From Chondrus crispus (lineage: Eukaryota > Rhodophyta > Florideophyceae > Gigartinales > Gigartinaceae), in the NCBI RefSeq assembly GCF_000350225.1, contig NW_005179325.1:1-64000 (forward strand): DNA of 64,000 bases, in the 5' to 3' direction. The position numbers were made by a program, and so were the translations under genes. Shown here piece after piece: positions 1-10,622 of the stretch. Below the pieces are notes generated by a model. The model saw only the letters and a program-made list of their open reading frames with translations, made no database searches and had not been told where the DNA came from. Numbering within the stretch: position 1 is the stretch's first letter; the number at the start of each line of letters is the position of its first letter.

Positions 1-304
1 TGTTGGAAAAAAGGAGCCCACCCCGACACCCACTCGCAAACTCACGACTCACACCTAGTTCCTCATCGCTACAGGCATCAATTCATTTAGGTGCAACACC
101 GATCCACATGCCGCACACCTAGCTAGGGATGCAAGAGAATTGCTTGGAGAATGAATATACCGCTGCCCTTGAGATATATCGAGACCCTGATAATTTGTAA
201 GCACCTATGTCATTCATTGATACTGTACGTATCAGCCTTTGTCCTTCGCATAATTTGATACAGTGCCTCCTACGATATAGAGCTATAGCGTGACATACCT
301 CTAG
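1..304. other. no recognised feature
   Basis: AT-rich sequence without a supported ORF, RNA gene or repeat. It lies just left of the partial pogo-type element and may include that element's unseen left half. Confidence 0.3.
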
Positions 305-560
305 CTATGGCACTATTGGGGGGATGGCACTATAGAAAGGAGGCTCAAATACATATATTTGGGGACAAAGCACACTGCTAACACAAACACAACAAAGCCT
401 GTATAACACAACTACTGTAAATAACTTCATCCTTTGAGTACTGAACCATGCCGGATGATACACGTGTGAGCGTATGATAACCTGTGCCAGAGGATGAGCC
501 ATAGCACTATATAGAGGGAAGCACTACTAAAGTGGGCACTATTGAGAGACCCCCCCTGTA
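305..560. mobile_element. right part of a small pogo/mariner-type inverted-repeat element
   Basis: The right edge reads GGCACTATTGAGAGACCCCCCCTG followed by TA, closely matching the ends of the better preserved element at 8458-8969 (a poly-C/G run followed by a GCACTAT motif). Several GGCACTAT motifs recur inside. The matching left end is not seen and may be truncated. There is no coding capacity, so this is a non-autonomous copy. The TA flank and CAG...CTG ends suggest a Tc1/mariner/pogo-type element; the assignment is by terminus only. Confidence 0.45.
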
Positions 561-896
561 AGTCATTCCATCGCAATCAGGGTCCTTGATGTCTCTCTAA
601 AGACATTTCATTGCCATGCATACGCCGCCCGAATGAAATCGCCAAGCTGCAGTCTGTCAATTAAGTACGATTCTATTCTTTTCCATGCAAATGCTTCTCG
701 TTGAGGTATAGTGTCTAGACGACCGGCAATTTGCCTCATATGAGGTCACCCTTGACATCATATGAGGTCAAATGCTCTACGGTAAAATTTAAACAAAATT
801 TAAGATTTTCGCAAGTATAGAAAAAAAGGAGCACAATTTTTACGAAGTAGAACTTTGAACGACTATAAAGACGACTATAAACGACTAGTTAGTAAC

Positions 897-967
897 TGAC
901 AAGCCAGCTCAGTGGTCTGCAAGGATCGGTGAGTCTTAGAGGCCGGGGTTCAACTCCTCGCTGAGCA
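897..967 (+). ncRNA. tRNA-like segment, possible SINE head
   Basis: An A-box-like stretch (AGCTCAGTGG, about 906-915) is followed about 30 bases on by a B-box-like stretch (GGTTCAACTCC, about 947-957) that can form a T-arm. Spacing and motifs suit an RNA polymerase III promoter, but no full cloverleaf with a matching acceptor stem can be drawn. A tRNA-derived SINE head or tRNA pseudogene lying inside element A, downstream of its transposase, is the likeliest reading. Confidence 0.35.
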
Positions 968-1240
968 CTTTAGTGGTCGAAAAATCCCTTCGGGGATCTC
1001 GATGGTTCTTGTTCGTGACCTGCAGCCCAGGACGCTTTATAGCGCCCACTCGAACATGAGATTGAATACGGTGACATCTCATAAAGGGGCATTCCGACAC
1101 GGCTGCAGGTCTTCCAAGCAAGTCTTTAGACGCAGGATAGAACCATAGGGGGCAAAAGGAGTTTTTTATCTCTTTTTGCTCTATTTTACTCAAATGCTGA
1201 CCCATTTAGTCAGTTTTAAAGGCCTAGAACGCTTTAAGCA

Positions 1241-3343
1241 CTAATAGTACTTACCTTTGTAAGTAAGATCGTGACGTTCGTCGACGTGTTTCTTAAAACA
1301 GTCACGCCCAGTCTGGTGATGACAAAGGTATACTTCTTTGTCAAAATATGCCTTGCAGGCTGAGCAAATAAACTTTGACTTTTTTGTACCTTTGCAAATA
1401 TTGCATCTGGATTGATAAAGAGCACAAGTCTCCTCGCCGGATGCGCTTTTACGTTTGCGAGTGGTTGGAGTTAGGTGAGTACCAATTCCACAGCCAAACC
1501 CAACATCTTCATCTTCAACAGCACTGTCTGATTCTCGCTGACGTAACGATATACGATCATACTTGTTATCAATCAACTGGTCAGCAAGCTCACAATAAAA
1601 CTGATTTGGAGACATCTTAGAACCATCTCCTTTTGCACCTGCATACAGTTTCCATGCATCCACAATGCAAATGGCCAATAAAGAAGTGTTTACACGCATA
1701 GACCACTCCTTGACTTCGAACTTCTTTTCCAAGCCGAGATCATCCTGACGAGATCGGTTGTGGCCGTCAATCTGAGAGCAAGTTTCATAATACTGCTCAC
1801 AGACTGAGGGAATACGGATAGACAATTCCTCTTTTCTTGTCACGCCATGACGTGTACGCCATCTCTCGCGGTAGATTGGAGTTCCTTCGTTGGATGTTCC
1901 GACAGAACGAATAAAGTATCTGCGGTCTCGGTCCACCCACATCACTGCCATGAGGTGAGGCCCGGCCACCGGCTTCGAAACTAGTGTGACGTGCTCTCCA
2001 TTTTCAGCAATCTCCAGATGAGATAGATATTTCATCGGATATTTCTTGGTAGATGTCTTCACCACACCTGGGAATCTAAGACCTTTCTCATAAAGTGATT
2101 CAGCCGTGTGGACAGAAGCAAAGTACGAATCCGCGCAGACAACACGATTGGTGTGAAACCATGGCTGTAACAACCTCAAAGTCACTGCGGTTCCGTGTCA
2201 GTGGTCACTTTCAAAATCCTTTAAAGAAGTCTCCTCAGCTGAGACGACGTTCTCAATTCTTATTATGATTCCACTTTTCCCACATGCAGCAGTCTTCAAC
2301 TCACAGCCATTCTCGGGTTTTCGGTCCATGGCCACATAATGAGGAAGACCGGTTTCAATCCAATCTCCTCCAAGTCCATACCAGCGTGACATACTCTCAT
2401 CAACGCAGATGTTCTGTGATGGAATCACATGTGATGCTCTGTGATCATTGATTGCGACCATGAAGTCCCTGATCATACCCCATCTGTCATTTGAGTCAGC
2501 TGGAAAGCTGAACGTGACCTTCTGACGAAGCTCCTCGAATCTTCTGCGGGAGATGATGTTTCCGAATTGAGGTTGCTGGAGATATTTGCTGGTTTCCTGT
2601 GAGCTCCAAAGAGACCTTCTGGTGCTGAATTCAATCCGAATCATAAGGGTTAGCACCCCGAAAAACTTCAAAATTTCACCTCTTGTAGTCAAGCGAAGTC
2701 CCCTTGATTCCATTGCATCGTTGGTGTAGGAAACCATTAATGCCAAGTGCTCCTGTGGGAACATCCACATGAAGTAGTCCATGGGATGCATTTGAGATGG
2801 ACTGTGACCACGGGATATAATCTCATCAATCGGTCCAAACACCTTCCATCTTCTCGGCGGTATCATACCATTTAAATGCATTGTGACTTCCTCACGCTTC
2901 CAGGCCCGGCCGTGGACATTCATGAGGCCATCTTGGGAATCCATTTCGTCGCTCTCGGAGATTCTCGTACTCGGGCTGAATGCTCCTTCCAGTGGCGTCA
3001 CGCGGTCCTCTGTAGGCTCCGGTTGCACATAATGTTCAGTTTCTTGATGGATATGATCTTCAGGATCGTCATCGATCAGGTCCATCACGTCACCAGCCTT
3101 GATGTTTGCTATGCGAAGCGTGACCTCCTTGACTGCATCTGATAATTCCCATTGAGCCCTGACTGAAGTGACACTGCGACCCTTCACTTTGTCAGTTTTC
3201 ATGCTAATGACAGTTCCCGTGACCAACTTGGTCTTCCAGGAGGCTCCATACATGCGACGAAATTTACTCTGAGCTGTGAGCAGTCTTGCACGAGTGTGGA
3301 CGCGGTTACCTGCAATAATTCGAGGATAATTGACGCTCACCAT
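1241..3343 (-). pseudogene. piggyBac-like transposase (DDE_Tnp_1_7 type), one in-frame stop
   Basis: Two ORFs in the same frame (3343-2198, 381 codons; then down to 1241) are separated by a single TGA at 2200-2198. Together they span about 700 codons, normal for piggyBac transposases. The three catalytic aspartates are visible: in ICVDESMS (about residue 315 of the first part), in VVCADSYF (residue 19 of the second part) and in VMWVDRD (residue 85 of the second part). The C-terminus has a Cys/His-rich module (CNIC, CSAC, then further Cys and His) like the DNA-binding cysteine-rich domain of piggyBac. The ATG at 3343 is taken as start because the N-terminal region is continuous from there. The TGA could come from a CGA or TGG codon by one transition. 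A recently silenced or read-through copy is possible. Confidence 0.8.
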
Positions 3344-3563
3344 TTTGAAGAAATTTTGGGAAGAGGAAGACGAAAGTGTTGATTAGGGAAGACTGAGATA
3401 CGGAATTGAATGTTTTCTGGTTTGCCAACGTTTAATACTCTAGTCGTAAGCTTTTCACTAGAGTAGCGATAAATTTCTACAACTATTCGAATTGCAAAAG
3501 CCCGCCTAAAAACTGGCCTCATAGGAGGTCAATTGGCCTCATATGAGGCCATTTGTCACCTAT

Positions 3564-4227
3564 TAAATAGAGCAACCTGATGGTTCCTGGAAATCCGAGC
3601 ATCACAATGTCAAAAACAATCATGTTGATTGCTGTTCACTTCCCATAGTTAGACATCCACCTTCTTCGAAGAGTACTTTCCTCTTTTTCTAGACGAGTTA
3701 ACTGCGGATCGTACCGACGTTGCCAAGAACACGACACAGTCCGAAGCCGGCAGTAAACGTTATGATGAGTGCAGCCTTCTAAATAAAGACGTGGCCGCTG
3801 CGGTATGCATTCACGCTCCTGTGTGCGTTGCTAAAATTGGATGAATATTCAAGCTTGTGACTTATCTTTGGTAGGCTCTTAGCAGTTCTGCCGGTTCGTT
3901 GCAACTGTGCAACACGATTTGCAACGTCAAACAGATGAAAAATTTTCAAGCTATCATGATTCGAAACTCCAGTCCTGCCCCGCAATGCAGAACTCGGCGG
4001 ATGGTCAATTCTTTACCTTCTGCCTTGATGGGTATTCCCGCCCTCACAACTTCATCGAAATCCATTCGATCTGCTGATTCCATAACTGTGCGGCTTCCAG
4101 GATTTTATCGTTGCAGAGCAGCTTTATCACCGAGCTGAATTCTGACCAAGAGAACGGTATATTTTTGGGTCTTACAGTACTGTATGAGGAGAGCAGTGTT
4201 TGAACAACTACATGTAGTAAGTACACT
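3564..4227. other. no recognised feature
   Basis: No ORF with recognisable content; only short overlapping ORFs on both strands. No repeat was noticed except proximity to the terminus at 4228. Confidence 0.3.
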
Positions 4228-5466
4228 GTAGTGTCTATCGGACGGTTAGTCCTCATATAGGACAAGAGAGATATATTTTTTCTAGACAACGCAAACCGCA
4301 ATTTAAGTTCTGATTTTTGCAACTAGAATAATTCTATGAAATTATTTCATCACCACAGGTAAAGCACCCGCTCATCAATTCTAGCGAAAACGAATTCGTT
4401 GATGCACATAAAGCTGTTAAAAAGAAAATGTTGGCTGCAGTACTGACCTTTGTTTAAGCTAATTTTCTACCGGTAGATAGATAGCACGGAGACATTCCTT
4501 GGAGAGCTTTCTATTGGGTTTTGCCTTAAGGAATTTTTAAAACGAGTCAACCTACCAAATCATGACATAAAAAGTTTCGGTTCTAACTTAACAAAAATTA
4601 AAACGACTCAACATACCAAAGAAAAACAGAAACCGTGGACATCAAAGTTGAAACGAAATAAAATTCGTAGATATTTGTGTTATGATAACGCTTAGTCGCA
4701 TAGACACACGAGGCCCTATTCTAATGGCAGGAAATGAGGTTTTCTTAGTCGCAGCGGCCTGCGCAGTGCCACTCTGACGCCCAATCAAACACGCTGTGAA
4801 GCATTCAACTGAAGCCTGTAGCTCTGCCACGAAGAGAAGCAGCCGATGAGCTTAGGTTGCTCTCGCCCCTCGACATAAAGCAATGTGACTCATGTCAGGT
4901 TAATTTCAAGTGTAAGGAGGCAACACGATAAATGCGACACGTGTGTTTCGCATTCTTCAGGCTTTCGCCACTTCGGTCCGCAACCTCAACTACTGTAGCC
5001 AAAATGCACATTTTGCGGAGAGGAAAATGTGGCGCAGTTGAACCGAGACGTCTTCGGAGGATGACACACAAACATGAGAATTAGCAGTTGTGGAAGAAAT
5101 CATTTTGAATTGCATACGGCGTGTGTAACTTCTCCGAAAAAGATCAAAATGGGCGGAGAAACTTTGAACGTTTCCAGTTCATAAGCACTTAGGCCCTATG
5201 AACGGGTTATGGTCTCATAATTGTGGTCGCTGAAAAAGCCTATCGATTCGATAAACATAAATTCAAAATCTGTCGACGAAACCCGAACATAGACCTCGAG
5301 TCGCTAAGCAGAGCGATTCACTTTCGTTCACACTGGGGTCCTACCGCATTTTCGCAGAGCCAGAGCTTCAAGACGGCAAACTTGGGAGTCCATTTTCTTT
5401 TCCAGTATAACCAAGCCCAAAACGATGACGTTCAAAATTGGGCTCACATGAGGCCACCTGTCACCC
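4228..5466. mobile_element. possible non-autonomous relative of element A / the CTAG group
   Basis: At 4232 TGTCTATCGGAC is followed by a CCTCATATAGG palindrome, matching the terminus of the 8111-8360 element (TGTCTATTGGAC). At 5441-5463 a sequence resembling the right end of element A occurs in the right orientation (CACATGAGGCCACCTGTCACC). If these are partners, the element is about 1.24 kb with no transposase. The interior has only short ORFs that I do not recognise. Pairing of the two ends is tentative. Confidence 0.3.
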
Positions 5467-7171
5467 CAACACCAGTCCGCTCGGGGATACAATATACTCG
5501 CCTTCTGCTTTGGCACGGTGCTAATACATGTGCCCGGACATCTCCGTTTCTGGAGCTCTGGAGAATGCTTGAAAGACTTGAGCGAATGCTGTTGAAACGA
5601 CGACTACTCTTTTGATCGCAAAAGTTCATTCCTGCGTTGCAAGATCACACGGCTTGTGCCACACTTGCACCATTTAGATATCACATTTTTCCAGAGAGCT
5701 GTACACGATTGTACTGTTGTACTGCACGGTGATGGCAAGGCGACTGCAGCAAGCCTATTTCCTCATTGCATGCGCCAGATGCAAAGGTGCGCAGCAAGCG
5801 GAGTTCTTCGTATGATCACTCAAATCAACACCCTTAATACCTCACCCTTAATACCTCTTCTTTCTCTGCTTGCCCAGGATTGTGCCTCAAAGTTTCCAAC
5901 TCTCAAGGATATGGGAGGCAGTATCGGGACACTTTTGATCCCGCCGCACGATCTGTTTCGCAGCTCTCGGTCAACCTCCCAACGTCCGGTTGCTCTTGTC
6001 TCATGCAGCTGAAACGGGACTGGAGCCAGGGGACCACAACGCCCTTACTGCGAAACGCTCTCATTTAGCTGGTCTTCTCTGACCCAATCCAAACAGTGTG
6101 TGGTGCTGTATGGTCGAGCCACCCAGGAATGCCATTGTTACTCTACCAACTTCATAGATGGATGCAATTTAGGAGCATATCAGGTGGTACAGTACAAATG
6201 CTCAAAACCTTTTCATATGTTTGTGTTTCCCCGCAAACTTGGACAACCACAGCATGCGGCCTTCCGTTTGTGATTTACTTCACGCAATCAGCCGTTAGCG
6301 CCAAGGGGCTATTTCCATCGAGGGGCAAAGCAACTCTCCATCCCCTTCGCACACTCTCCCTCCTCTCCTCCCCTCGAGAGCGGTGGAGCCTCTCCGCACG
6401 CCTCTCACCTCGCCAATCTCCACTCTCTCTCCGCCATCCACCCCCTCCTACCATCCCTCGCGCGGGGCTGCCCCAATGCCCAGGTTGTATATAGAGCACA
6501 GTTGAGGAATCGATCAAAAATCAACGGTTCCGAAAGACATAGGGGAGAGCCTCCTGTTTTTATCCACATCTGGATGAGGGAGAATTGTCCGCCGTCCAAA
6601 ACGACAGGAGCTCTCAGTGCTTCAAACATTTCTCGTTGTGTGACACCTTTGACCTATCAAAAACCATTTAGGTTTTGCACTTGGCAGGCACTTTCTGCGG
6701 ATGTCGAGTCAGCCGTATCAAGAAAGCTGTCAACACGCAGTCAACAATGAACAGTACGCGTGCTGAACTCGAGGCTTCGGGTGACCAACCACGCTACAGT
6801 ATTAGTCTTGGGATCCGAATAGAACCGCTTAAGGGGAGAAAAAATCGATTTCCACGGTGATGAGTTGGATAGAAAGTCACCTTGCAAATGCTTTCCGACG
6901 CCCATACGCCTGCGAGAATTCGGCGGAAAAAGCAATATGAAGTATAAGAAAAAAGTACATCAAAAACTGTCATTACCACATGACAATTTGTTTTATGAAG
7001 GACAGAGATGTACTACTTTCCTGAGATACTGCCGCTCGTACCTCTTTCTAGTACGTACTGGGTCACAGGAGTCTTTATCTAACAGCAAAACAGGAGCCAC
7101 GTAGCAATTGTGTCATTGGCCTTTCTCTGCCCTTAGCCATCTGCCGGAGAGAAAATGCACTTGCCAGCACT
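5467..7171. other. no recognised gene; pyrimidine-rich stretch
   Basis: Only short ORFs of unrecognised content. Around 6340-6465 the plus strand is strongly CT-rich (repeated CTCTCC/CCTC runs). Nothing else was supported. Confidence 0.3.
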
Positions 7172-7460
7172 TTGCATTTTAGTGCGGTGTTGCCGAGGAC
7201 AGCTGCCTGCTAGAAGAAAGCTTGCTGCCTGCACTGTGATGCCAAGGACACTCGATGCCTCTCCCGTACTCCCTGGATGGGACGCGACGGCGGCTTTTTT
7301 CAGGTGACGGGAAAAGGCGCCTTATTAGAAATGCCCTAGTTGCGGTGCTACCTTGCCTGGGTGGAACCACGTGCACGAAGGGGGTTGTGCAGTGCAGTGC
7401 CTGAAAAAAGTGGACGGCAATGCTTCCCGTCACTGGGCGCATACAAGCGCCCACAGCCTT
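7172..7460. repeat. interspersed repeat R1, copy 1
   Basis: Positions about 7239-7375 match about 9852-9978 in the same orientation with many substitutions: both run ATGCCAAGG..., then ..GATGCCTCTCCC / ..GATTCCTCTCCC, a GGGTGACAAGG-like part and a ..GTAGTGCTGCCTTG-like part. Both copies lie near GGGCG-type short inverted repeats. There is no coding capacity; the family was not identified. Confidence 0.4.
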
Positions 7461-7860
7461 ACTAAATAATATTCTCCATGCGAATACGATATGATTTCTA
7501 ATGACACAATGATTTTTGCAGTATATAACATTACCCCATGCACGTGGAAAAAGAATATACAGTATACAATTTTATAAACACACACATTTTGGGGGACGAG
7601 ACAATACATACCGAATTGGGCACAGATGGGTGCATATTTTTGGGGGTAATTTTTTATCAATGCATATGGGGTGCGCTTACAGATACACTACCGGATATGG
7701 AGGTCAACTGCACTTCCATTGGACATGAGATGTCCGCGGGCGGTGTATATATATTTTCTTTATTTCTCTAACACTGTAAGGGGGCCGATGCGGTGTATGC
7801 CAGGCATGTGGACAGCACGAGATTCCTTTAAATTTTGACGAGATCGCCCCGTGGCCTGTC
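7461..7860. other. no recognised feature
   Basis: AT-rich stretch with many short direct words (ATATGGGG, ATACAGTAT) and small overlapping ORFs, none recognisable. Confidence 0.25.
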
Positions 7861-7867
7861 CGCTCGA

Positions 7868-7960
7868 GCAGCAGTGGTCAAATGGCTAAGAGCTGGGCCC
7901 ATAACCTGTTGAAGGATCGCTTCCGCGCCCCTCAACAGGCTATGATCCCAGCCCTTTGCT
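7868..7960 (+). ncRNA. tRNA-like hairpin (class II-like) or small-RNA-type stem-loop
   Basis: The arm at 7892-7912 pairs with 7932-7952 (17 of 21 positions), separated by a 19-base loop, and AGCA/TGCT ends (7868, 7957) can close it further. The 5' part (AGTGGTCAAATGGCTAAGAGC) resembles the D-arm of Ser/Leu-type tRNAs, but the B-box is poor and no standard anticodon arm forms. It may be a tRNA-derived element or a hairpin RNA precursor. Confidence 0.3.
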
Positions 7961-8106
7961 TTTTTTCCTATAACGTATGCCCCAACAACTGTACTGCTCA
8001 GCTGTATTTCAATTTAATTTTTCTCATTCCTCACTGTGATGTGATCAGTTGTGGAACAATGAGGCCCTGTCTCTCTATTCTCTCCCGAAATCGATACACT
8101 CACCCT

Positions 8107-8364
8107 CTAGTGTCTATTGGACGGACGTTTTTGATCATGAGGATTTTTCCTGTCTGTCAGAGCATTAGAAAGACCCTCCTAAATACCGTGCATTCTAGGT
8201 GCCTTCAAGGGACTTGGACATTGTTTTTTACTCTTACTGTTACTGTTTCGCGGTAACTATGGCTTTCAGTTCTCCCTCTTTGCGCCAGAAACGGCGCGGC
8301 AAAAAAGCCTCATACTGTATGAGGCGAAATCCTCAAATGAGGCGCATTGTCCAATAGACACTAG
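8107..8364. mobile_element. 250-bp inverted-repeat element (MITE 'C') flanked by CTAG
   Basis: Perfect 12-bp terminal inverted repeats, TGTCTATTGGAC at 8111-8122 and its complement at 8349-8360, are flanked on both sides by CTAG (8107-8110 and 8361-8364). Just inside the right end sit two palindrome-like words (CCTCATACTGTATGAGG and CCTCAAATGAGG), resembling those in piggyBac-like element A. It has no ORF, so it is a non-autonomous element probably moved by a piggyBac-like transposase of this family. Confidence 0.8.
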
Positions 8365-8455
8365 TTCAACACACCATCCCCACTACAACTTCGATATTGT
8401 AACATGGGCGTCCAGAGGCACGTAAACTTTGTTACTACAGTTTGAAAGTGTGTAG

Positions 8456-8971
8456 TACAGGGGGGGGGTCGCGATATAGTGCTACCCTATGTCAGTGGGC
8501 CGAAAACGGCACTATATCGAACCAGGCACTGTTAGATAATGAGATTTACGGCTTTTTTGCAGCCACTTCCTTGCATCACTGCTCAGAAAGACCGCTCGCA
8601 GGACGGCATCACTCATGCTTTGTATCTTCACTACAGACTCAAGTCTAATCAAGCATTTCTGTTATTAGTAGCTGCCGAGCCGTTGCATTGACCTCCTCCT
8701 TTTTCGCAGCCATAAATGCCAGCCTACACTTTTGCAGGTGTCCAATTGCATCATCGACCCTGCCTTTTTCCGCCATAGTCTCTATTCGAGTTGGCAACTG
8801 CATAATATCTTTCCGCGGCGGCAGCGGCTCTCGGGCAGTACACATGTCCATCCAACTGCCTCCCTGGAGACCCTTCGTTTTTGGCTCAAAATTCGTGCCA
8901 CCCGCAGAAGGGTAGCACTATATCGGAGCTGGCACTAACAAATATGGCACTATATCGCGACCCCCCCTGTA
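8456..8971. mobile_element. 512-bp pogo/mariner-type inverted-repeat element with TA duplications
   Basis: Ends are CAG plus a run of G then TCGCGATATAGTGC (from 8458), mirrored by GCACTATATCGCGA plus a C run plus CTG (to 8969), with TA at both flanks (8456-8457, 8970-8971). The motif GCACTATATCG recurs inside in both orientations. A minus-strand ORF of 68 codons (8851-8645) rich in Ala/Lys/Glu may be a leftover of a transposase end, but I cannot place it. TA target and CAG...CTG ends fit Tc1/mariner/pogo. Confidence 0.7.
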
Positions 8972-9840
8972 TACCCTTAGCGTTCTTCGAGGACTTTCGA
9001 GATGCCCGTGCGGGTGACGCGAGAACCGGTTCAATTGGGCAAAGCATGCTGGCGTTTACGGTGACCCAAAATATTAAACAAAACTTTCTCTCCTTTTCGC
9101 AACAGCACCAACTTCCACAGTTCATGGACCATCCAGCGAGTATCCAGACATGACCGTCATGAATGGTCGCTGAATGCGAAATGTGAGAGGATTTTTGTGT
9201 GCGTGTGTCGTGGTTGTTGCCATCTTCGCGTTTGCCATGTTTTTAGAGATGTAAAGGGGCAACAATACAATGACCGGACTCTGCAGGGGCATAGAAGTTC
9301 TATTGCGTGCAGTTTTTCTACTGTTCTATGATAGAACATTAGAAAAACTGCACTTTATATCATTCTGACGGGTTCGCTGTACGGATTTTTGACCCTACCC
9401 TACAAGAGACCCTACCCATTAGTGCCGCCGGGCACGGGAGCCAAAAACTCGGCACTATTCGGAGACGGCATTAATCTGTGTCTGCGTCATATTTCCCCAT
9501 ACACTCGGTAATTAACGTTTGCCTGCTCCGCGTCGTGTTCACCAGTTAGAAATATCCGCTTTGCCGACCTAAGATGCGACAAAGCGTTAAATACCTGACA
9601 GTCCGCAGCCAAGCTTTCCAGTTCTCCAAACGATTCCACGATCTCAACGACATTGGGTTCTCCTGCAAATCGGTCATTTCGAGCTTCTGCGCTCATGCAG
9701 GTGCTTCCGCGTGGTTTCGTCTTGCTTGGGAGTAGAGCCACAACGATTACTGCGTACAAAATATGTTCGATGCTCACAGGAGCGTTGAAATTTTAGGTAT
9801 CTTGGTAGCAAGAAGGACGGGAGCATAACAACAGGGGTGA
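8972..9840. other. no recognised gene
   Basis: Short ORFs only. 9370-9475 contains CCCTACCCATTAGTG and GGCACTATT words that resemble the ends of the pogo-type elements and R1, so a decayed small element is likely there. Confidence 0.25.
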
Positions 9841-10060
9841 CAGATCGGACATGCAATGCCAAGGGCATTCGATTCCTCTCCCAACTCTCTGTTGGGGAGG
9901 AGACGGGCGGCCTTCTTTGGGTGACAAGGAAATGTGTCCAAATGGCAGTGCCCTGATTGTAGTGCTGCCTTGTCCCCCCGCGCTACCGCACTATACTAAA
10001 AATGGCACTACTGTACCCATTAGTGGGCGTCTACGGCGAGGTATAGGTCTTGACGAAACT
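9841..10060. repeat. interspersed repeat R1, copy 2
   Basis: Diverged direct copy of the repeat at about 7239-7375, ending with a GGCACTACTG...CATTAGTGGGCG sequence similar to the words at 9410-9420. No coding capacity. Confidence 0.4.
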
Positions 10061-10429
10061 GTCCCTCGCCGCAGAGGCGAGGGACTCAGGGGCTGAGGCG
10101 GCAGTAATTCATGAAAAGGGCGATTTTCTCGAAGACGTTTTTCATATTTTTGGGAAAGGACCTGGCATGTATGACACAACAGCAAGAAGTGCCTCGTAGA
10201 CATTGGGCTGAGAAGCTTGGCTACTCCAGTGCCAACTATCCTTCCCCTCCTTAAGCTGAGCCAAAGGTAAACTAAATTTGCACTACATAGTGAAAATAAC
10301 TTGTGTCTTGCCAGCGTGTCAATGCGAGGCGATGTCCCTCTCTCACGAGAAGAAAGTCACTGCAAATTGAGTCATTGATGCCGATACCTGGTTCCAGTAC
10401 GAATGTGAATGGTAAAGCAACGGAACTCG

Positions 10430-10540
10430 AGCAGGACGAGAAAAGGACGAGAGAAGGACAAGGGAAGACCAAGGGAAGGACAAGGGAAGGACAAGGGAAG
10501 GACAAGGGAAGAACAAGGGAAGAACAAGAGAAAAGGGCAA
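10430..10540 (+). repeat. purine minisatellite, 12-bp unit
   Basis: About eight tandem units of the type AAGGACAAGGGA with drift to AAGAACAAGGGA at the right and GAGAAAGGACG at the left. The plus strand is almost purely purine. It translates in all frames into repetitive Lys/Glu/Gly or Ser/Leu/Pro ORFs that should not be read as genes. Confidence 0.85.
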
Positions 10541-10578
10541 AGTAAAAACACGATGGCAGGTAAACACGAGCGGAAAGT

Positions 10579-10622
10579 AACTGTACGCGTGCATAGAATG
10601 AGTACGCGTGCATAGAATGAGC
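10579..10622 (+). repeat. direct duplication of a 19-bp word
   Basis: GTACGCGTGCATAGAATGA occurs twice head to tail, immediately after the minisatellite. It is probably a replication-slippage product. Confidence 0.7.

Larger units (their letters stand above)
715..3563 (-). mobile_element. piggyBac-like DNA transposon 'A', one step from intact
   Basis: About 2.85 kb holding a piggyBac-type transposase on the minus strand. Each end carries two short palindromes of the type CCTCATATGAGG: left at about 735-775, right at about 3522-3550. The same palindrome-next-to-end design is seen in elements at 8.1, 21.95 and 4.23 kb. The left edge follows CTAG (715-718); the right edge is next to CTAT (3560-3563), which could be a mutated CTAG. 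Exact boundaries are uncertain, because the true terminal repeats are diverged and a TTAA also lies at 3564-3567. Confidence 0.6.

Noticed and set aside
661-3567. Classic TTAA-flanked boundaries for piggyBac element A
   Set aside because: TTAA occurs at 661 and 3564 but the adjacent sequences are not inverted repeats, while the palindrome-bearing ends lie at about 719 and 3559.
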